Shown in pieces: positions 17,015-24,877 of a stretch of DNA of 64,000 bases. Position 1 is the first letter of the stretch, and each line of letters opens with the position of its first letter. A model generated the notes under the pieces. That model was not told where the DNA came from. It saw nothing but the letters and a program-made list of their open reading frames with translations, and made no database searches. A program made the translations under genes and the position numbers. The DNA is taken from positions 1,240,001 through 1,304,000 of the forward strand of contig NZ_JAJSAX010000001.1 of the NCBI RefSeq assembly GCF_021261315.1. The letters run 5' to 3'. This DNA comes from Epilithonimonas sp. JDS (GTDB lineage Bacteria; Bacteroidota; Bacteroidia; Flavobacteriales; Weeksellaceae).

Positions 17015-17019
17015 AAAAA

Positions 17020-17652
17020 CTACTCCGGTGCTTTGAAAACGTTGTCGTCTGAATGGAATCCGGCAACACCTCCACTGACAGCAAATTTCATAGCTTCAGC
17101 AGCGCTCATTCCGGTAACTTCCTTTACATTATTGAATTTGGTAATAATCACCCAGCCGGAAACGGCGTAGGAATGTGGCAGATAAACAGCGATCATATGT
17201 TCAAGATCGACCACGGACATATCGGCTTGCGTCAGAAAACCGATTCTCCAGATTTCCGGCGCTTCATTGGTTTTGACCCAAACCGGAACATTGAATTTTT
17301 TCTTATCACCTACGAAAGATCCTAAAACGTCTTTCAGAGATGTGTAGAGAAATTTGATTCCGGGGATATGTTCCAAAACGTAATCAACACCGTCAACTAT
17401 CAATCTTCCGATGATGAATTTGTTTCCAAAAAACCCGATGAATGTGGTTCCGAAAATGACAAGAAAGAAGATCAGTCCCGGAAATTTTTCTGAAACAGAA
17501 GGCACCAGATTATCGATGCTGAAAACCACACTCCAGATCACCCAGACTGTGATTGCCAGCGGCCCAATGATAATCAATCCCTGAATAAAGGACCGTATAA
17601 ATAACCGTAGATAATCATTGAAATTTCTGTCCACTTTTGCTTTTGTTTTCAC
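17020..17652 (-). CDS. DUF502 family membrane protein
   Basis: A 210-aa protein with two strong transmembrane helices (about residues 17-42 and 57-80) and a soluble C-terminal domain with GRLIVDGVDYVLEHIPGIKFLYTSLKD and the FxxxGxL-like layout of DUF502 proteins. The biochemical role is unknown; homologues are widespread in bacteria and plants. It lies between tnaA and miaE on the same strand with its own gaps, so cotranscription with miaE (60-base gap) is possible but not proven. Confidence 0.8.
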   Translation of the reverse strand: MKTKAKVDRNFNDYLRLFIRSFIQGLIIIGPLAITVWVIWSVVFSIDNLVPSVSEKFPGLIFFLVIFGTTFIGFFGNKFIIGRLIVDGVDYVLEHIPGIKFLYTSLKDVLGSFVGDKKKFNVPVWVKTNEAPEIWRIGFLTQADMSVVDLEHMIAVYLPHSYAVSGWVIITKFNNVKEVTGMSAAEAMKFAVSGGVAGFHSDDNVFKAPE

Positions 17653-17712
17653 CGCAGATCCCTGCGATTTTTGAATCTTATTTTTTTAATTTTATGTCTT
17701 TCAGCTAAAATC

Positions 17713-18294
17713 TTAGCCGTGGATCGTTTCTTTGTTTCCGTAGGATTTCATAATGTTGGCCTCATATTCCAGCCACTCTTCCCAGCGCTTGTTCACTTTT
17801 TCCGGACCGCCCAATTCTCTGGCAAAGCCGATAAATGTTGTATAGTGATTCGCTTCGGAAACCATCAGATCGTGATAGAATTTTTTCAATTCTTCATCCT
17901 TGATATTTTCTGTCAAGACTTTGAAACGTTCGCAACTTCTGGCTTCGATCATTGCAGCGAAAAGCATTTTGTCGATAATCTGCTCATCACGATGTCCACC
18001 TTTCACAAGGAATTTAATTAGATCATTCACGTAATCGTCTTTGCGTGTTCTTCCCAACACACCACCTCTTTTCTTAATAATCTCGTGAACCTGATTGAAA
18101 TGATCCAATTCTTCCTGCGCAATCGCCAAAAGTTCGGTTACCATTTCTGTGTGCTCTGGAACCATTGTAATGAGTCCGATAGCGTTGGTTGCTGCTTTTT
18201 GCTCGCACCAGGCGTGATCGGTCAGGATTTCTTCAAGATTTTCTTCTGCAATATTTGCCCAACGTGGGTCTGTAAGAAGTTTGAGACGGAACAT
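17713..18294 (-). CDS. miaE: MiaE, tRNA 2-methylthio-N6-isopentenyladenosine-37 hydroxylase
   Basis: A ferritin-like diiron monooxygenase that hydroxylates the isopentenyl group of ms2i6A at tRNA position 37. The 193-aa protein has four iron-ligand helices: EEILTDHAWCEQKA, an ExxH in EELDHFNQ, EARSCERF, and a second ExxH in SEANHYTTF. The C-terminal WEEWLEYEANIM is typical of MiaE. It implies that MiaA and MiaB exist elsewhere in the genome. Confidence 0.92.
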   Translation of the reverse strand: MFRLKLLTDPRWANIAEENLEEILTDHAWCEQKAATNAIGLITMVPEHTEMVTELLAIAQEELDHFNQVHEIIKKRGGVLGRTRKDDYVNDLIKFLVKGGHRDEQIIDKMLFAAMIEARSCERFKVLTENIKDEELKKFYHDLMVSEANHYTTFIGFARELGGPEKVNKRWEEWLEYEANIMKSYGNKETIHG

Positions 18295-18411
18295 TCTAAA
18301 TTTTTTGTAAAAATAAGGATTTGATTGCTTCTTGATGATAATTTTCTTAATTAAAATTCAATTCTGAAATTCATCGTGTAAAATCCTTACAATAACAGAT
18401 CATATTGCAAT

Positions 18412-18427
18412 TTGGCACAGATATTGA
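18412..18427 (+). promoter_or_regulatory. Weak sigma-54-like element before the small membrane protein gene
   Basis: TTGGCACAGATATTGA has the -24 half TTGGCAC and correct 10-base GG-to-(GA) spacing, but the -12 GC is GA. One near-invariant base is therefore missing. Confidence 0.2.
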
Positions 18428-18456
18428 AAAATCATCAACAACCAAATAATTAAATT

Positions 18457-18687
18457 ATGAAAAATTCAACTATTATCAATCGTGCTAAATTATTTATGTT
18501 TAGCTTTTTAGCCATCATTTCTTCAGCATTAACTTTTGCACAGGATTCAACAGTAACTAAAACCACAAATGTGACCACTTCATCGGAAGAATGGCAGACA
18601 AATCCTACTTACTGGATTATTGGTGGTGTCGTTCTTATTGTGATCGTCGCAATTGTAGCGATGAGCGGAAGGAAGAGAAATGATTAA
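18457..18687 (+). CDS. Small exported membrane protein
   Basis: A 76-aa protein with a signal peptide (cleavage after ALTFAQ), a short Thr/Ser-rich external segment, one transmembrane helix (WIIGGVVLIVIVAIVAM) and a basic C-terminus (SGRKRND). The layout predicts an inner-membrane protein with a small periplasmic part. I do not recognise the family. It stands alone with a perfect terminator hairpin behind it, so it is probably a real, expressed gene. Confidence 0.75.
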   Translation: MKNSTIINRAKLFMFSFLAIISSALTFAQDSTVTKTTNVTTSSEEWQTNPTYWIIGGVVLIVIVAIVAMSGRKRND

Positions 18688-18695
18688 AATATTAT

Positions 18696-18722
18696 AAAGC
18701 GCTTTTCGAAGCGCTTTTTTTT
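18696..18722. terminator. Perfect TTCG-loop terminator
   Basis: AAAGCGCTT, loop TTCG, AAGCGCTTT, then a T-run. It serves the small membrane protein gene and overlaps the end of the convergent acyltransferase gene. Confidence 0.9.
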
Positions 18723-19818
18723 ATGGATTCTTTGAAGCCGTTTTCTCTCTCAAAAATTCTAAAACTTTCCAGCCAAGATCATCCACTTTTTTCAAACCAA
18801 TTGAAATCAGGAATGCCAATAAAATATTGAGCGGATAAATGATCAAAACCAACAGCCACCAACTCATCGAATCTTTCAGAGGAACCACAAGAAAATAGAT
18901 TAATGATGAACTCATTCCCTGAGCGAAATAGAAGAAAATTGCATTCTGTCCGACATTGGTTATGAAATTTGGCTTAGTGATTTTCAGTCGGTTGTAGAAG
19001 ACGAAAAGTGTTACCAATGAGAATAAGGTCCAAATGATGTAAGGAATTTTCGGCGGGAATTTTTGTTTATTGATTTTATAAAATATATCTGACCCGTAAT
19101 TCCAAAACATCCAGGCCAATGCAACCGCGACCAATCCGTACAAAACGGGAATCATTTTGGTTGAGATCTTCTTGCCTTTCATTCTATTTCCAATTAGAAA
19201 AACAGCCATATAAAAAGCCACATAACCGCCTTGTCCATTAGGATAATAATGTGGAAAAATATTGAATATCAATGTTAAAATAACACAAAGTCCAATAAAC
19301 CAATTGATATGTTTTGGGAAGAATTTTAAAATCAATACGCCCAAAACCGTCAGGATATAATAGACTTTCAAATACCAAAAACTTCCCATCACCACAGGAA
19401 AAGTATCACAATTGGAATACTCGTGCAAATACCAATTTCCCAAGACCTGCCATTGCGGTTCTGAAGAAATACTGCTTGGCACATACTTCGTCCCGAAAGT
19501 GGAATAGAAATCTTTCAACCACTCAAACGAGAAAAAATTCAATCCATAAACCTTGAAAAAGTAGTCGAGGAAAAAGAGGAATGTCACGAAGATCATGTAC
19601 GTGATCTGCAACTTCAATAATCTGTAAAGTGTTTTCTCAATATTATTTCCGGAAGTGATTCCGCTCAGCGCATAAAATAATGCGACATCAAAGACCAAAG
19701 AAAAAACCCGGACTTCGGTCGGAATATAAAATTGCCCGCTCCAGAAAGCCGTGTGAATGAAAATAATAGAAATGGTGGCCAGTCCTTTGGCAAAATCAAT
19801 ATAGAGATCTCTTTGCAT
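18721..19818 (-). CDS. Acyltransferase family 3 membrane protein
   Basis: A 365-aa polytopic protein with about ten transmembrane helices. The N-terminus reads YIDFAKGLATISIIFIHTAFW, the usual R/D...K.L....V...H arrangement of acyltransferase-3 proteins, which transfer acyl groups to surface sugars or other envelope molecules. His22 is the probable catalytic base. It is a single gene, divergent from mutL. No glycan cluster surrounds it, so the acceptor cannot be inferred. Confidence 0.8.
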   Translation of the reverse strand: MQRDLYIDFAKGLATISIIFIHTAFWSGQFYIPTEVRVFSLVFDVALFYALSGITSGNNIEKTLYRLLKLQITYMIFVTFLFFLDYFFKVYGLNFFSFEWLKDFYSTFGTKYVPSSISSEPQWQVLGNWYLHEYSNCDTFPVVMGSFWYLKVYYILTVLGVLILKFFPKHINWFIGLCVILTLIFNIFPHYYPNGQGGYVAFYMAVFLIGNRMKGKKISTKMIPVLYGLVAVALAWMFWNYGSDIFYKINKQKFPPKIPYIIWTLFSLVTLFVFYNRLKITKPNFITNVGQNAIFFYFAQGMSSSLIYFLVVPLKDSMSWWLLVLIIYPLNILLAFLISIGLKKVDDLGWKVLEFLREKTASKNP

Positions 19819-19933
19819 CGATGTGATTAATTATCTGAAAGTCAAAATTATCATTATTTTCCCAAGTTCTTTATAATTATTTAACTTTTACCACTCGATT
19901 GTTATCCTTATTTTTACAAGTTCAATCGTAGAA

Positions 19934-21694
19934 ATGTCAGATATCATTCAGCTTTTACCGGATCACGTTGCCAATCAGATTGCTGCTGGGGAAGTGGTAC
20001 AAAGGCCAGCTTCCATTGTGAAGGAACTTTTGGAGAATTCTGTAGATGCAGGTTCGAATAAAATCCAACTCATCATTCGTGACGCTGGGAAAAATCTGCT
20101 TCAGGTGGTGGACAACGGTATTGGAATGTCTGAGACTGATGCGAGATTGGCTTTTGAACGTCACGCCACTTCCAAGATCCGCTCTACCGAAGATATTTTT
20201 AAGATTGCAACAAAAGGTTTCCGTGGTGAAGCTCTGGCATCCATCGCTGCGGTGGCACAAGTAGAGCTTAAAACAAAACAAAAAGATTCGCCTGTTGGGA
20301 CGAACATCTATATAGAAGGTGGACTTTTCCAATTTCAGGATCCTATTCAGACGGTTGAAGGTTCTAATTTCTCGGTCAAGAATTTATTTTATAATGTTCC
20401 TGCACGACGTAAGTTCCTTAAAAATGACAATGTAGAATTTCGTCACATCATTGATGAATTTCAGCGTGTTGCTTTGGCTCACGAAAGTATCGAGTTCGAA
20501 ATGTTTCATAATGACGAACCAGTTTTCAAACTGAGAAAAGGCGGTCAAATGCAAAGGATCGTAGATGTTTTCGGGCGAAAGTTGCAACCACTTTTGATTC
20601 CGATCAAGGAAGATCTTGGCTGGGTTCATTTGCACGGTTATGTAGCAAAACCAGAAGGTGCAAAAAAAACACGAGGCGAACAATTCTTCTTTGTCAATGG
20701 CAGGTTTTTCCGAAGCGCTTATCTCAGCAAAGCCGTCCAGGAAGCGTTTGAAGGACTTTTGCAACCTGGTTACATTCCATCATTTTTTCTTTATCTGGAA
20801 ATGGATCCGGAGAAAATTGATGTTAATATTCATCCTCAGAAAACAGAAGTCAAATTTGAAGACGAAGCCTTGATCTTTGCTTTAGTGAGATCAACAATCA
20901 AACGTTCTTTGGGAATTTATAATGTGGCGCCAAGTTTGGACTTCGAAAGAGATCCAAAAATGGAAGCTTTTTTCGCGCCAAGTAAAAGTACTTACAGCGC
21001 ACCATCGCCATCTGCGATTAACGTTGACCGAGATTTCAATCCATTTTCGGTCGAAAAAACAACGGATGAAGAGCGGATCAATTTGGCCGAACTTTATCAG
21101 GCCACAGAAGCAGCGCCATCAAAGATCAATCTTTTCGAAGATGATGATCTGGACGAAGACCTTTTCCGATTGCCAAACGGTTATTGGCTTCTGAACAAAG
21201 ATGGATTGACGTATATGTTGGATCTTGGGAGAATGCACCGCGTGATTATGTCTTCGCATCAGGAAAATCTGCCAACGAAAAAAGCGGGTCAAAGTCTATT
21301 GTTTTCTTTAGAATATCATTTGAATGAAATCGAGAAAAATAAATATAAATCCATCAAAAAATATCTGCCGGATTTTGGTTTCGAAATGACCTTAGCTCAG
21401 GAAAATGTCCTCAGAATTGAAACTGTCCCGGAAGCTTTGAAAGAATCACAGGTCATCAAATTTCTTGAAAAGATCTTCGAAGTTTTGGAATACCGAACCG
21501 AAGATGAGTTCTCCAAATATTTTGAATATCAATGGATTAAATTAAAAACAAAATCCAAATTTGATTTCATTTATAAAACTGAAGTTGAGCAATTGGTCAA
21601 AGACTTTATCGACCTTGGATTTCCGCAATATACCGTGAACGGTAAAAAATGTTGGATGGAAGTGCCATTTGACGATTTTAAAAACAAATTTTAA
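19934..21694 (+). CDS. mutL: DNA mismatch repair protein MutL, divergent C-terminus
   Basis: Couples MutS mismatch recognition to strand processing. The GHKL ATPase domain is intact (residues 1-330): LLENSVDAGS, VDNGIGM, KGFRGEALASI, NVPARRKFL. The dimerisation/endonuclease domain (about 400-586) lacks the DQHAxxERxxxxE metal site; the aligned place near residue 427 reads MLDLGRMH. The CPHGRP-like end is also replaced, by VNGKKCW. This MutL therefore probably does not nick DNA. First gene of an operon with a rhomboid, an EEP protein and a lipoprotein. Confidence 0.92.
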   Translation: MSDIIQLLPDHVANQIAAGEVVQRPASIVKELLENSVDAGSNKIQLIIRDAGKNLLQVVDNGIGMSETDARLAFERHATSKIRSTEDIFKIATKGFRGEALASIAAVAQVELKTKQKDSPVGTNIYIEGGLFQFQDPIQTVEGSNFSVKNLFYNVPARRKFLKNDNVEFRHIIDEFQRVALAHESIEFEMFHNDEPVFKLRKGGQMQRIVDVFGRKLQPLLIPIKEDLGWVHLHGYVAKPEGAKKTRGEQFFFVNGRFFRSAYLSKAVQEAFEGLLQPGYIPSFFLYLEMDPEKIDVNIHPQKTEVKFEDEALIFALVRSTIKRSLGIYNVAPSLDFERDPKMEAFFAPSKSTYSAPSPSAINVDRDFNPFSVEKTTDEERINLAELYQATEAAPSKINLFEDDDLDEDLFRLPNGYWLLNKDGLTYMLDLGRMHRVIMSSHQENLPTKKAGQSLLFSLEYHLNEIEKNKYKSIKKYLPDFGFEMTLAQENVLRIETVPEALKESQVIKFLEKIFEVLEYRTEDEFSKYFEYQWIKLKTKSKFDFIYKTEVEQLVKDFIDLGFPQYTVNGKKCWMEVPFDDFKNKF

Positions 21695-21697
21695 ATT

Positions 21698-22447
21698 ATG
21701 TTTCCTCAAATAACACCAGTGACGCGAAATATCATCATTCTGAATGTGATTTTTTTCGCGGCAACTTTTCTACTCCAAAATGTCAATATTGACCTAGAAC
21801 CTCTGCTAGCAGGCTATTTTCCGCTGTCTCCGAATTTCAATTCTTGGCAGATTATCACGCATATGTTTATGCACGGGAGCATTATGCATATTGTTTTCAA
21901 CATGTTTACCCTATACAGTTTCGGGCCGGTTTTGGAACAGGTTTTAGGACAGAAGAAATTCATTATTCTATATTTTGCTGCAGGTTTGGGTGGTTTTTCT
22001 TTATATAACGTTTGGAATTATTACGAAGTAAGTCAATTGACAAGTTTTTTAAACAGCCAGGCTTACGACATTCACGAGATTTATAAATATGCTGATATTA
22101 ATTATTCTGGAGAAATGCCGATTTCATCAGACTCTGAAGCAGTGAGAGATTCAGCTCAAAAGCTTTTCAACATTCTTAGAACTCCAATGGTTGGCGCATC
22201 GGGTGCAATTTTCGGGATCGTTGCTGCATTTTCTACTTTGTTTCCAGATGCTAAATTGATGTTTCTTTTCATCCCATATCCGATTAAAGCAAAATACCTG
22301 ACACCAATTATTATTGTTGTTTCGATATTTTTGGGATTGAGACAATTTAGTGGCGATAATATTGCGCACTTCGCACATATTGGCGGTGCGTTGATTGGAT
22401 TCCTATTCGTGTGGAACTGGAAAAAAAACCGAGACAGAATCCAGTAA
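21698..22447 (+). CDS. Rhomboid-family intramembrane serine protease with extended loop
   Basis: A 249-aa rhomboid: MFMHGSIMHIVFNM (His/Asn of helix 2), catalytic Ser in VGASGAIFG, and catalytic His in AHFAHIGGALIG. Between helices 3 and 4 is a soluble insertion of about 60 residues (SQLTSFLNSQAYDIHEIYKY onward), longer than in canonical GlpG. Starts 3 bases after the mutL stop and abuts the next gene, so it is cotranscribed. Substrates unknown. Confidence 0.9.
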   Translation: MFPQITPVTRNIIILNVIFFAATFLLQNVNIDLEPLLAGYFPLSPNFNSWQIITHMFMHGSIMHIVFNMFTLYSFGPVLEQVLGQKKFIILYFAAGLGGFSLYNVWNYYEVSQLTSFLNSQAYDIHEIYKYADINYSGEMPISSDSEAVRDSAQKLFNILRTPMVGASGAIFGIVAAFSTLFPDAKLMFLFIPYPIKAKYLTPIIIVVSIFLGLRQFSGDNIAHFAHIGGALIGFLFVWNWKKNRDRIQ

Positions 22448-23428
22448 ATGGGAATCATAAGACTTATTTTAACGGTTTTTCATATTGTCATTATTGCGCT
22501 GCTTTTTGGGACAATAATGAATGCTTTCATTCCGCCAAGTGTTTTCGGGATGCTGAATCTCTTGTCGCTGGGATTTCCAATCTTAATTATCATTAATATT
22601 TTATTGTTGATATTCTGGATTGTAAGCTGGAAAAAAAGAGCGGCCGTTTTCTTGATTTTATCTTTATTTTTCATCATCCCAACAAGAAGATGGATTAATT
22701 ATACGCCAACCAAAAAAGAAACGCCCAATCTGAAAATCATTTCTCTCAATGGAAAATCCGGCAAATTCGGCGACGAAAATATTTACAGTTTTCTTAATAA
22801 CCAAAAAGCCGATGTTGTCCTGACGCAGGAATATAAAAGCGCTGAAAATCTGAAAGGATTTGAATATTTCGTACGAAATTTTCCCGTGGTGAAAATCCAA
22901 TCCAGATTTCCGATTATAGAAAGTGGAATCGTGGAAACCGATGCGAAAAATGGACGCTGTATCTATGCGGACATCAAAGTTAATGAAAAGATTTTCCGTT
23001 TTGTCAATGTTTACATGGAACCTTTCTATCTTGACAAAAGTATGGTGAAACCAACCGGTGATATGAACGTTAATGAAGAAAAAGCAAAAAACATTCTTCA
23101 TAAACTCGTTCCAACTTTCCGCAAACACCAAAGTCAAATTGCACCTATCAAAGGATTTTTGGACAGTTCGCCTTATCCTATTATTCTCGCCGGCGATTTC
23201 AATTCCGTTCCGAATTCCTATGAATATTACACCTTATCCGAAAATTTGGAAGATACTTTTCTAAAAGTCGGCAAAGGAAGCGGAACAAGTTTCCACGATT
23301 TCAAATTCCCTATCAAAATCGATCATATTTTTGCCTCAAAATCAATTACACCAATCAGTTACAAGGTGGACAGAAGTGTGAAAATCTCTGATCATTTTCC
23401 TGTTATCGCTGAATTTTTAGTAGATTAA
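22448..23428 (+). CDS. Membrane-anchored endonuclease/exonuclease/phosphatase (EEP) family protein
   Basis: A 326-aa protein: three N-terminal transmembrane helices (about 5-25, 33-60, 65-80), then an EEP-fold catalytic domain (about 95-326). Seen motifs are the Glu of VLTQEYKS, LAGDFNSVPNS and the C-terminal KISDHFPVIAEF. Such proteins hydrolyse phosphodiesters of nucleic acids, lipids or phosphosugars; with a membrane anchor a lipid substrate is possible, but this is inference. The start codon directly follows the rhomboid stop codon. Confidence 0.88.
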   Translation: MGIIRLILTVFHIVIIALLFGTIMNAFIPPSVFGMLNLLSLGFPILIIINILLLIFWIVSWKKRAAVFLILSLFFIIPTRRWINYTPTKKETPNLKIISLNGKSGKFGDENIYSFLNNQKADVVLTQEYKSAENLKGFEYFVRNFPVVKIQSRFPIIESGIVETDAKNGRCIYADIKVNEKIFRFVNVYMEPFYLDKSMVKPTGDMNVNEEKAKNILHKLVPTFRKHQSQIAPIKGFLDSSPYPIILAGDFNSVPNSYEYYTLSENLEDTFLKVGKGSGTSFHDFKFPIKIDHIFASKSITPISYKVDRSVKISDHFPVIAEFLVD

Positions 23429-23442
23429 AACCACATCAGATC

Positions 23443-23814
23443 ATGAAAAAAATATCAATTTCATTTTTGACTTTACTAATCATAAGTTGCTCAAAAGAAA
23501 AACCCGTCCTGAACACTTCTGACAATCTGGATGCAGCTCCGAATTTAGTTTATGACACAACAGCAATTGATTCCTTCGGCCCTGGCGCGACTTCCGAAGC
23601 TGTGATGGCAAAAATAAATGCCGTTGCCATTAAAAGAGAACAAGACAGTTTGGCAAAAATAGCAAAGGCAGAGCAGGACAAATTAGACAAGGAAGCGAAA
23701 GAAAAAGAAGCAGAAAAAGCCAAAGAAACTAAGCCCAATTTTTCAAAACCTGTTGTCAAAGATATTATGGACAATTCCGTTTCCAAAGAACAAAGTCATC
23801 CATCAAATCCATAA
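23443..23814 (+). CDS. Small Lys/Glu/Ala-rich lipoprotein
   Basis: A 123-aa protein with a lipoprotein signal (LLIISCS, Cys16). The middle (about residues 60-100) is a charged Ala/Lys/Glu-rich helix likely to form a coiled coil. It is last in the mutL operon and followed by a strong terminator. No family recognised. Confidence 0.75.
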   Translation: MKKISISFLTLLIISCSKEKPVLNTSDNLDAAPNLVYDTTAIDSFGPGATSEAVMAKINAVAIKREQDSLAKIAKAEQDKLDKEAKEKEAEKAKETKPNFSKPVVKDIMDNSVSKEQSHPSNP

Positions 23815-23816
23815 AA

Positions 23817-23848
23817 AAACCCATCAGATCATCTCTGATGGGTTTCTC
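23817..23848 (+). terminator. Terminator of the mutL operon
   Basis: AACCCATCAGA (23818-23828) and TCTGATGGGTT (23834-23844): an 11-bp stem with a 5-base loop, with A-rich and T-rich flanks. It probably also serves the convergent sod gene. Confidence 0.85.
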
Positions 23849-23867
23849 AATATAATTCTATGAAAAA

Positions 23868-24464
23868 TTATTTATTGTAAAGTTCCTCTACTTTATCCCA
23901 ATTGATCACATCAAAAAAAGCAGTCACATAGTCTGGTCTTCTGTTTTGATAATTAAGGTAATAAGCGTGCTCCCAAACATCCAATCCAAGAATTGGCGTT
24001 CCTTGTTTGTCAGCAACCGGCATTAGTGGATTATCCTGATTTGGTGTAGAAGTTACCGCTACAGAACCATCAGAATTTTTCACCAACCAAGCCCAACCAG
24101 AACCGAATCTAGTTTTCGCCGCGTTAGAAAAATCTTCTTTGAATTTATCAAAACCACCGATTTTCTCGATTTCAGCTTTCACATTTCCAACTGGCTCTTT
24201 GCTACCTCCTGGCGTCAAAAGTTCCCAGAAAAGTGAGTGGTTGTAGTGCCCACCGCCATTATTTCTTACCGCTGGTTTGTCAGTTCCTGTTTTTTGGATT
24301 TCTTCAAGAGATTTTCCTTCAAGTTCTGTCCCCGCGATTGCGTTATTAAGATTGTCCACATACGCCTGGTGGTGTTTTGAGTGGTGGATTTCCATTGTTT
24401 TTGCATCGATGGTTGGCTCCAACGCATCGTACGCATAACTAAGTTTTGGTAATTCGAATGACAT
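23868..24464 (-). CDS. Superoxide dismutase, Mn (or cambialistic Mn/Fe) type
   Basis: Dismutates superoxide; 198 aa, no signal peptide, cytoplasmic. Metal ligands are visible: His in [12 protein letters not shown], His in [11 protein letters not shown], and Asp/His in [22 protein letters not shown], rather than the Fe-type AAQxWNHxFYW, together with the Gln in DKQGTPILG, points to the Mn-type active-site arrangement. Monocistronic. Confidence 0.95.
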   Translation of the reverse strand: MSFELPKLSYAYDALEPTIDAKTMEIHHSKHHQAYVDNLNNAIAGTELEGKSLEEIQKTGTDKPAVRNNGGGHYNHSLFWELLTPGGSKEPVGNVKAEIEKIGGFDKFKEDFSNAAKTRFGSGWAWLVKNSDGSVAVTSTPNQDNPLMPVADKQGTPILGLDVWEHAYYLNYQNRRPDYVTAFFDVINWDKVEELYNK

Positions 24465-24620
24465 AGTTTGGTATTTATTTGTTAATAAATGAATTGTTCA
24501 AAAATAGTCAATTATTATTCCAAGAACCAAGAATTAGACTTATTTTATAAATATTTAACATCGAAAAATATAATAAAATTTGCCGTAACTTTGACGCATT
24601 CTAAATAATTAATTATTATT

Positions 24621-24727
24621 TGGGCAGCTTTATCCGCCTTCCGCTCCCAATCTTTTTTGCAGACGGTTTCCAGTTCAATAGAACGTAAGTACCCGCAAAA
24701 AAGGATTTCCGCTCAAGTCGGGCTGCA
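24621..24727 (+). repeat. Intergenic hairpin repeat, family B, copy 2
   Basis: Begins TGGGCAGCTTTATCCGCC and ends GCTCAAGTCGGGCTGC. An inner inverted repeat, AATCTTTTTTGC and GCAAAAAAGGATT, flanks a 30-40 base centre. The ends match copy 1 (minus strand, 1709-1775). Confidence 0.8.
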
Positions 24728-24798
24728 GATAAATCTAGAAACGAGATTCATCGATGCCAATTTAAAAATTAGAATTAGAGATAATTCGACCTCAAAAA

Positions 24799-24853
24799 AT
24801 TCCCCTCCTCTGGAGGGGTGACAAAATTCAGAGAATTTTGACGGGGTGGTCAA
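24799..24853 (+). repeat. Double-hairpin intergenic repeat (family C)
   Basis: Hairpin 1 is CCCCTCC / GGAGGGG (24802-24818). Hairpin 2 is CAAAATTC / GAATTTTG (24822-24840). ACGGGGTGGT follows. It lies 25 bases before the sufS start, inside the probable 5' leader. Confidence 0.75.
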
Positions 24854-24877
24854 CCATAACAAAACATATAATTCAAA

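Larger units (their letters stand above)
24465..24877. other. 413-base gap between sod and sufS: two repeats, no gene
   Basis: Holds a family B repeat (24621-24727) and the double hairpin of family C (24799-24853). A plus-strand TAACTTTG box lies at 24586-24593, without a well-placed -33 element. I see no open frame of coding character on either strand. Confidence 0.7.

Noticed and set aside
24621-24853. Insertion sequence remnant between sod and sufS
   Set aside because: No transposase fragment or clear target-site duplication; the repeats fit non-coding families.
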